DNA from: Ceratorhiza oryzae-sativae | Taxonomy: Eukaryota > Basidiomycota > Agaricomycetes > Cantharellales > Ceratobasidiaceae | Direction of reading: 5' to 3' | DNA: 64,000 bases | NCBI GenBank assembly: GCA_030998015.1 | Contig: JARWMV010000080.1 | Coordinates: forward strand, 1 to 64,000 | The notes under the pieces: generated by a model | The model's database searches: none | Told to the model about the DNA's origin: nothing | Seen by the model: only the letters and a program-made list of their open reading frames with translations | Shown here: piece by piece, positions 59,515 to 64,000 of the stretch | Numbering within the stretch: the first letter of the stretch is position 1 | How the letters are laid out: every line of letters starts with the position of its first letter | Translations under genes and position numbers: made by a program

Positions 59515-60829
59515 TTAAAACCTACCTGGTGGGGTGTAAGGATTCGTCGCAGAGATGTTTCGGTATTCAAGATGTATCTAATCCCCCATTTTTTAGCCGA
59601 CAAGGTTTAACTCGCGTGAACAATGATGCACCGACCCCTGGATCTGTCAACGTGTATGCGCCAGGAAGTGCAATTCCTGTGGGGAGCGCTTTTGTTCCAC
59701 CCTAGCTTACATGTTTAATCACAGTATCCTGTTTTTGGTGTGCAGAAGAAACCGTTGCTAACTCACATTTGTGACTGTGATCTGATGGCACGCAGGATAG
59801 AACTGAGCTCGGCCAATTTCGCTGGCGCGTTGCAGTCCAAGAATTTCATCTGTGGTTTTTTCAATGACTGCAAGTCGTGGCAAGACGAAAAGAGACCTAC
59901 GGCGAAGGATGTATTCTCCGCTCTGGAGAGTTTTTGGGATAGTTGCAGACCATGTACTGAAGGGCTGTTAAGGAACTCAACAGTCGAAGATCTAGAGATA
60001 CAACCCACCTATTGACGGTCGGAAGGCGCTTAGATGCCCAAGGAATCGGTTGGCTCTGATCAGACGGACGACAGATGAGAGACTGAGGGTTTGTGATGCC
60101 TATTAAATCCCTACCGCATCGTACCCATCTTCTTGAATCTATGAAATGAATTAGTATTCAAATATCTTAGTCTGAGGATGCAAGGGAGTACCTTGACCCA
60201 AATATTACCAGAATCTGCCTTGAATGTGGAACAGGACCCAGGGCATTTCGCAAGGTATGTCATGACTATATGCATTCGCATTCAATCATGGGTGAACTGG
60301 TAAAAGGAAAAAGCAGAACAAACTCGGTCCGGGATGATCAGACTGCCAATCTGTCCAAAGGAACTGGACAGTTGTACCAGCAGGCACGGGCGTAGTCGCG
60401 TTGACTGGGATATTTTCGGTGGTATTAGTTCGGCCAACATTGCATGTGATAGCAGAGGTCTGTGTTGTACTGACTGTCAATATATCAAATGTGTGGGTTA
60501 ATCGGGGATGAGCTCACAGTAAACTGGCTGTTGACGAAGAGCCTCAGTTTATCGCTTGGTGTAACAAGCAAATGGCCGACTTACTTGTCCGGAATCGGGC
60601 CGTTGTCTTTGAAAGCCCTCGTAATACGGACGACCTTTTGCTGAGGATCCTGTGTTTCGGTAAATCAGCGATATGCATTTTCAAATCATGAACATTGAAC
60701 AGAATTCCACTTTACCTTGTATGGGTTCCATGTTTGAACGTAATTGCTACCGATCTTCAATTGTTGAACATAACCGTGTCCGAGAACACCAGCGCTGAAG
60801 GATAGAGCGACAACAGTAAGAGTACGCAT
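59515..60829 (-). CDS. AA9 lytic polysaccharide monooxygenase
   Basis: A gene broken into about nine tiny exons, so simple open frames do not show it. ATG 60827-60829; stop TAA 59515-59517. The signal peptide MRTLTVVALSFSAGVLG is followed directly by His1 of the copper brace (HGYVQQLKIGSNYVQTWNPY). Then TRAFKDNGPIPD, ITCNVGRTNTTENIPVNATT, TTVQFLWTDW with the second copper His in SDHPGP, IMTYLAKCPGSCSTF, SGNIWVKIQEDGYDA, STWSATIPKTLQSGEY and ILRHEILGLQRASEI (the RHE codons join across the intron 59850-59900), GRAQFYPACHQITVTN with the axial Tyr, and ALPTGIALPGAYTLTDPGI. The end reads HLEYRNISATNPYTPPG. It oxidatively cleaves cellulose or related glucans outside the cell. No CBM1 tail is present. 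Exon borders around PDx|VSTT and PWASKRLPT are uncertain. Confidence 0.82.
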
Positions 60830-61677
60830 GGCGAGGGAATAATGCTAGGGGCTCTATTTCAGGAGAATATATACTGACTTCATCGGCCCATTGGGCCGAA
60901 GGCTATATAAACATATAAGTGCACACAGCGTACGTAATCCATGAAACAACCACCTGAACGATGAGAGCATCGTCATGGTTTCGCATGGATAACATGTTCT
61001 TCGTAGTGTCTTATCAGTTCCATCGTAAATGTGATTTTCACATGGATCGTAAGATTGATGTGATTGGCACGCTATCTCAGAACGATGAGACTTCCAGTAC
61101 CTTTCGTCATTTCCATATTCGTTGGACTGATGAACAATACATACCGTTGTAGCACTTGTGGGAACAATGCCTCTTGTCCGGTATTGGGTTCCGATGCGCT
61201 GTATAACGAGTAACTTTCTTAGCTCGCATATGTTTCAATGTCAGGCGCATCGGAAATATGGCCTTGATATTTAAGATATGCACGAACTGCGTTATGAAGA
61301 TGATTTTTACGATGAGCCCCGGTCAAGGCTATCGTTCTGATGAGACGTGTTGTTTAAATACATAATAAATTTTCCCTTTTTGGCTCTTCGGTCGACTAAT
61401 GCGGACAGTTGATTTATAACAGATTAATTTATTTTATACGAAACTCGTATTGTACACAAAAAGGTTTCGAAATACGACAGATTCGACGTGTGCCCAATCT
61501 CAAGCTCAACCCGCTGCCCGAGCTCGACGAATTTCTTGTGCTTGGGCGATCTTCCGACGCATGCTCGATCCCTGAGGTTGAATACGACGAGCGTGCGGGT
61601 GGGCGTGAGGAAAGACTAGACTGTCAATTGTGGATATCGAGTGTTACCATCTTAATTTTGGTTCATCGTCGGAGCAC
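60830..61677. other. Intergenic: AA9 promoter and downstream spacer
   Basis: Minus-strand TATA-like elements (tatata near 60866-60872 and tttatatag near 60903-60911) lie upstream of the AA9 start. No other gene recognised. Confidence 0.45.
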
Positions 61678-62958
61678 CTACCGGTTCAGATGAGTGAGTA
61701 ATGCTTGCACCTCGTCGGCGAATGTGGGAGTTTCGAGCATGTTGAGTACCTCCAAGTAGAATCTGTCGTAGTTGTATCGATTGTCCACTGCTTCATTCGT
61801 GATCCGATACCAAGAGCCGGGACTGCGAAGAACAAATCGAAGCTGAACGATGTAAGCCACATGTAGCAGTCACTAAAGTCGGAACACATACGACCATAGC
61901 TGAATACGCAATTGATTGGACGTTAAACGAGAACATGCCATTCCTAGCCGCCTTCCCGCGCGATCCCCCAGAACGCTTGGAAAATACGCTTGCAGGCCCG
62001 ATAAATATCGTTCGTAGGATCTGTTGAACACAACTATCAAATGATGAACAACTAAGAGTCATACGCATGGCGTTCGACTTACGTTGACGAAAAGATCACT
62101 CTTACCAAACCCTTCCAGTGGGTTCGCGTCATCTTCGGGGAACTGGTAGCCCTCATACATTCCTCGGAACATCTCTTCACGAGACGCATCGGTGATATTA
62201 TCGCGTAGTTGCTGGCGTAATCTTTTTAGAGAATTAGGTATTAGTTTGATAAAGGTGGCGAAACAATGGGGAATGACTCGCTCTTCATCATCCATATCCA
62301 TCGATTCAGTGGAGAGCAAGTGGGCACAGGTGTCGGAGCTCCAGCCTAGGATGCGACTACCTTCAAGCTGGGGCCAATCACGAATATGCTTTGCAGTTGC
62401 AATGCAATCGTCGGTTCTCCCTGCCGACCGTCCAGCCTGTACCTGATCAAAATGTCAGAATACGAATATAACATAGCGGATTTGCGTACTGCGGTACAAA
62501 GTTGGTCTCGGAACTCCACACCGGTTTCCCGATCACGGAGCGCGGCAATCATACACGCGTGGCCTGATTTACGCATAGCATCGTAAAAGCGTGACATATC
62601 ATTGAAGCATGAATCAACCCATCGATGTCTACGCCCGGTTAGCGATCAGGTTTGTATGGCAGCTTGAACACTTACTCGGGGTCAACTGGCCGATTCTGTT
62701 CTTGAGCGATAACGTTTTCGAATCCCTGATCAACAATTGCCGTGATGCTAGCATTGGCCTCCGATACCCGGCCAAAATGTTTGCCAACTTGAAGTCCAAG
62801 CGGAGCATACGACCGGCTGCAATGCTAGCACATGAGTAATAAGCAACAGGGCCTGATAGAGCTATGACAAACCGAGCACGGGTTTGACGCATGAGGCTAC
62901 GAGAACTGAGCGGCGCAAGGAGCCCATTCGTAGGATCATTAGCATTGTGCTCTGCCAT
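61678..62958 (-). CDS. DUF6698-like agaricomycete protein of unknown function
   Basis: ATG 62956-62958 (MAEHNANDPTNGLLAPLSSR), TAG 61678-61680, about seven exons. Hand splicing gives RRSYAPLGLQVGKHFGRVSE, DQGFENVIAQEQNRPVDPEH, RWVDSCFNDMSRFYDAMRKS, LGWSSDTCAHLL, EERVIPHCFATFIKLIPNSL, EMFRGMYEGYQFPEDDANPL, then LRTIFIGPASVFSKR, KAARNGMFSFNVQSIAYSAM, LRFVLRSPGSWYR, DRFYLEVLNMLETP and VQALLTHLNR. The pattern IF.GP.S...(A/R)N.M..V...IAY...R.AL....W...D....FY..IL..LE.......LL..WN is what I recall for DUF6698 proteins abundant in basidiomycetes. No enzyme motif is known. These families often sit among repeats. The frame is intact over all exons, so the gene is probably alive. Confidence 0.65.
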
Positions 62959-63419
62959 GCTTTGCGAGTAAAAAGAGACAAAAAGGCGAGTAAAAAGAAA
63001 ATCGAAAATGCGACCGCCAGGTGGGGTGTTCTTACAAGGGCGTGGAATGAACCTATGGCGCATATATGGAGCCATCTCTGCAAACGAAATGAAATAGCCG
63101 ATTTGCATTTCGTTTGCTTATCGTCATACAATAGTTTAAGGCGACTCCGCATCATTTCAGCTACGCATTTGGCCTGGGACCTCTGACACTTCATATCTCA
63201 ACATCAGTTTCGATTTCATTTCGTTGAGTACGCTAACTAGTTTGAGTATTGGATTGAAAAGGCTCATCGGCAATGTGCGCTTTGCGTGCACGGCGAAGAC
63301 GCGAGTCGGTCGAGATTTGATCGTTGCAAGCATACATTACGCTTTTACTTGTCTTTGAACCTACTATATATAGGACCAGCTATTGAACAAAAAAAACACT
63401 GTTTCTTTCTATCATATCC
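62959..63419. other. Intergenic with divergent promoters
   Basis: 461 bp between the DUF6698-like start (minus) and the right-edge gene (plus). No gene inside; short frames only. Confidence 0.45.
63365..63372 (+). promoter_or_regulatory. TATA box of the right-edge gene
   Basis: tatatata, 55 nt before the ATG at 63420. Confidence 0.5.
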
Positions 63420-64000
63420 ATGTCTGCTCGTCGAGCCTTGTCAACCGCCGTGTGCCCATGTGGCATGTCCGAGGAAGACTGTGGCCCAAAGTGGCTAAGC
63501 CACACTACAACCTGTATGGCATGGACTTCAAAGCGAAGACGCCTTCTTGATCCGGCCATGTCCAGCTCGCAAGACAGCAATCCGGTCTCTGATCCACAAG
63601 TACACCATACTCCGATGGTAAGATAAGCTCTTGATTTGACAAACCGGACGCTCTCTGACTATCCAGATATATCCAGGCGCAACCAGACATGCCCTCTGGG
63701 ATTTCCGCAGTGATTCCGCACCAGGAACAGGGCACGCAGGCGGCTGAGGTCCAAGTATTGGAGGTTCGTGTGTACTACACTTTATTTGTGTCTAAGTGCT
63801 GAACAGAGTATATTTGGTAGCCTGCCTTGCGTCCTGCCGTTGTGTCCAAAGATGGACTCCGGCTAATGATTCGAATTCCTCCGTCGCTCCGACTACCTTT
63901 GAACGCCGTAAATGTATTACCTACTGGACCAGAATTGGTTGATGCAACAACTTCAAATCAAGATAACTTTTCTGGCTCTAACACGCTCTCAGTGTGGCAA
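63420..64000 (+). CDS. Unknown protein with Cys/His cluster, cut by right edge
   Basis: The ATG at 63420 starts MSARRALSTAVCPCGMSEED, then CGPKWLSHTTTCMAW and a basic stretch (SKRRRLLDP). The CPCG...C...H...C arrangement suggests a zinc-binding knuckle. After an intron (acceptor about 63676) comes AQPDMPSGISAVIPHQEQG, and after another (acceptor about 63822) LRPAVVSKDGLRLMIRIPPS, still open at 64000. Some basidiomycete transposase-like proteins begin with a C-x-C-G...H...C finger, so a transposon origin is possible. Nothing else identifies the family. Confidence 0.5.

Noticed and set aside
59740..60015. Plus-strand frame with an RPTAKDVF peptide resembling a kinase C-lobe
   Set aside because: The opposite strand carries the AA9 exons with copper-ligand motifs and consistent splice sites; the kinase likeness is a single short match.

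Overview
The window looks like nuclear DNA of a filamentous basidiomycete. Genes are dense and often head-to-head. They are cut by many short GT..AG introns of about 50-70 nt, and protein families are typical of Agaricomycetes: AA9 polysaccharide monooxygenase, GH18 chitinase with a cellulose/chitin-binding tail, a patatin/NB-ARC/TPR NLR, expanded F-box families and a DUF6698-like protein. A Rhizoctonia/Ceratobasidiaceae-type genome would fit, but that is inference from style and not proven. Most genes were reassembled by hand across introns, so exon borders are approximate where stated.

Layout. 1-142: acidic C-terminal end of a gene cut by the left edge. 786-1394 (-): dienelactone hydrolase-like gene with an intact 5' half only. 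2770-6069 (-): PRP43-type DEAH helicase, head-to-head with 6155-8524 (+), a probable mitochondrial helical-repeat (PPR-like) protein with an apparent frame break. 10004-17744: a 5.5-kb-spaced segmental duplication carrying two near-identical copies of an unrecognised proline-rich membrane protein (10554-12024 and 16047-17508), with a LINE 3' remnant between them. 18421-20598 (-): GH18 chitinase. 21263-24547 (-): AP-1/2 beta-adaptin, head-to-head with 24631-27158 (+), PAN3. 27436-31306 (-): a large NLR-like STAND protein with an N-terminal patatin-like domain lacking its serine nucleophile, an NB-ARC domain and eight almost identical 42-residue TPRs. 32927-33469: possible hypothetical gene. 33732-34319: small secreted CFEM protein. 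35834-36684 (-): coiled-coil protein with LW heptads. 37107-40057 (-): M3 oligopeptidase.

40278-49345 is a repeated cassette region: one intact F-box-like gene, two decayed F-box relatives, and two paralogous small secreted eight-cysteine proteins (43651-44226, 47791-48364). Then follow a DnaJ-X protein (49383-51456), a peroxisomal-type acyl-CoA thioesterase (51795-53240), a 4.3-kb gene-poor stretch with another LINE fragment, cytosolic tyrosyl-tRNA synthetase (57635-59271), an intron-rich AA9 monooxygenase (59515-60829, -), a DUF6698-like gene (61678-62958, -) and the start of an unknown gene at the right edge.

Housekeeping genes (RNA helicase, deadenylation, vesicle coat, translation, peptidase, chaperone, thioesterase) alternate with lineage-specific material (NLR, secreted cysteine-rich proteins, F-box cassettes, duplicated orphan). 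The most interesting signals are the catalytically degenerate patatin on a repeat-homogenised NLR, the orphan duplication with conserved 3' hairpins, and the F-box/secreted-protein cassette. No CRISPR arrays, rRNA or convincing tRNA genes were seen.
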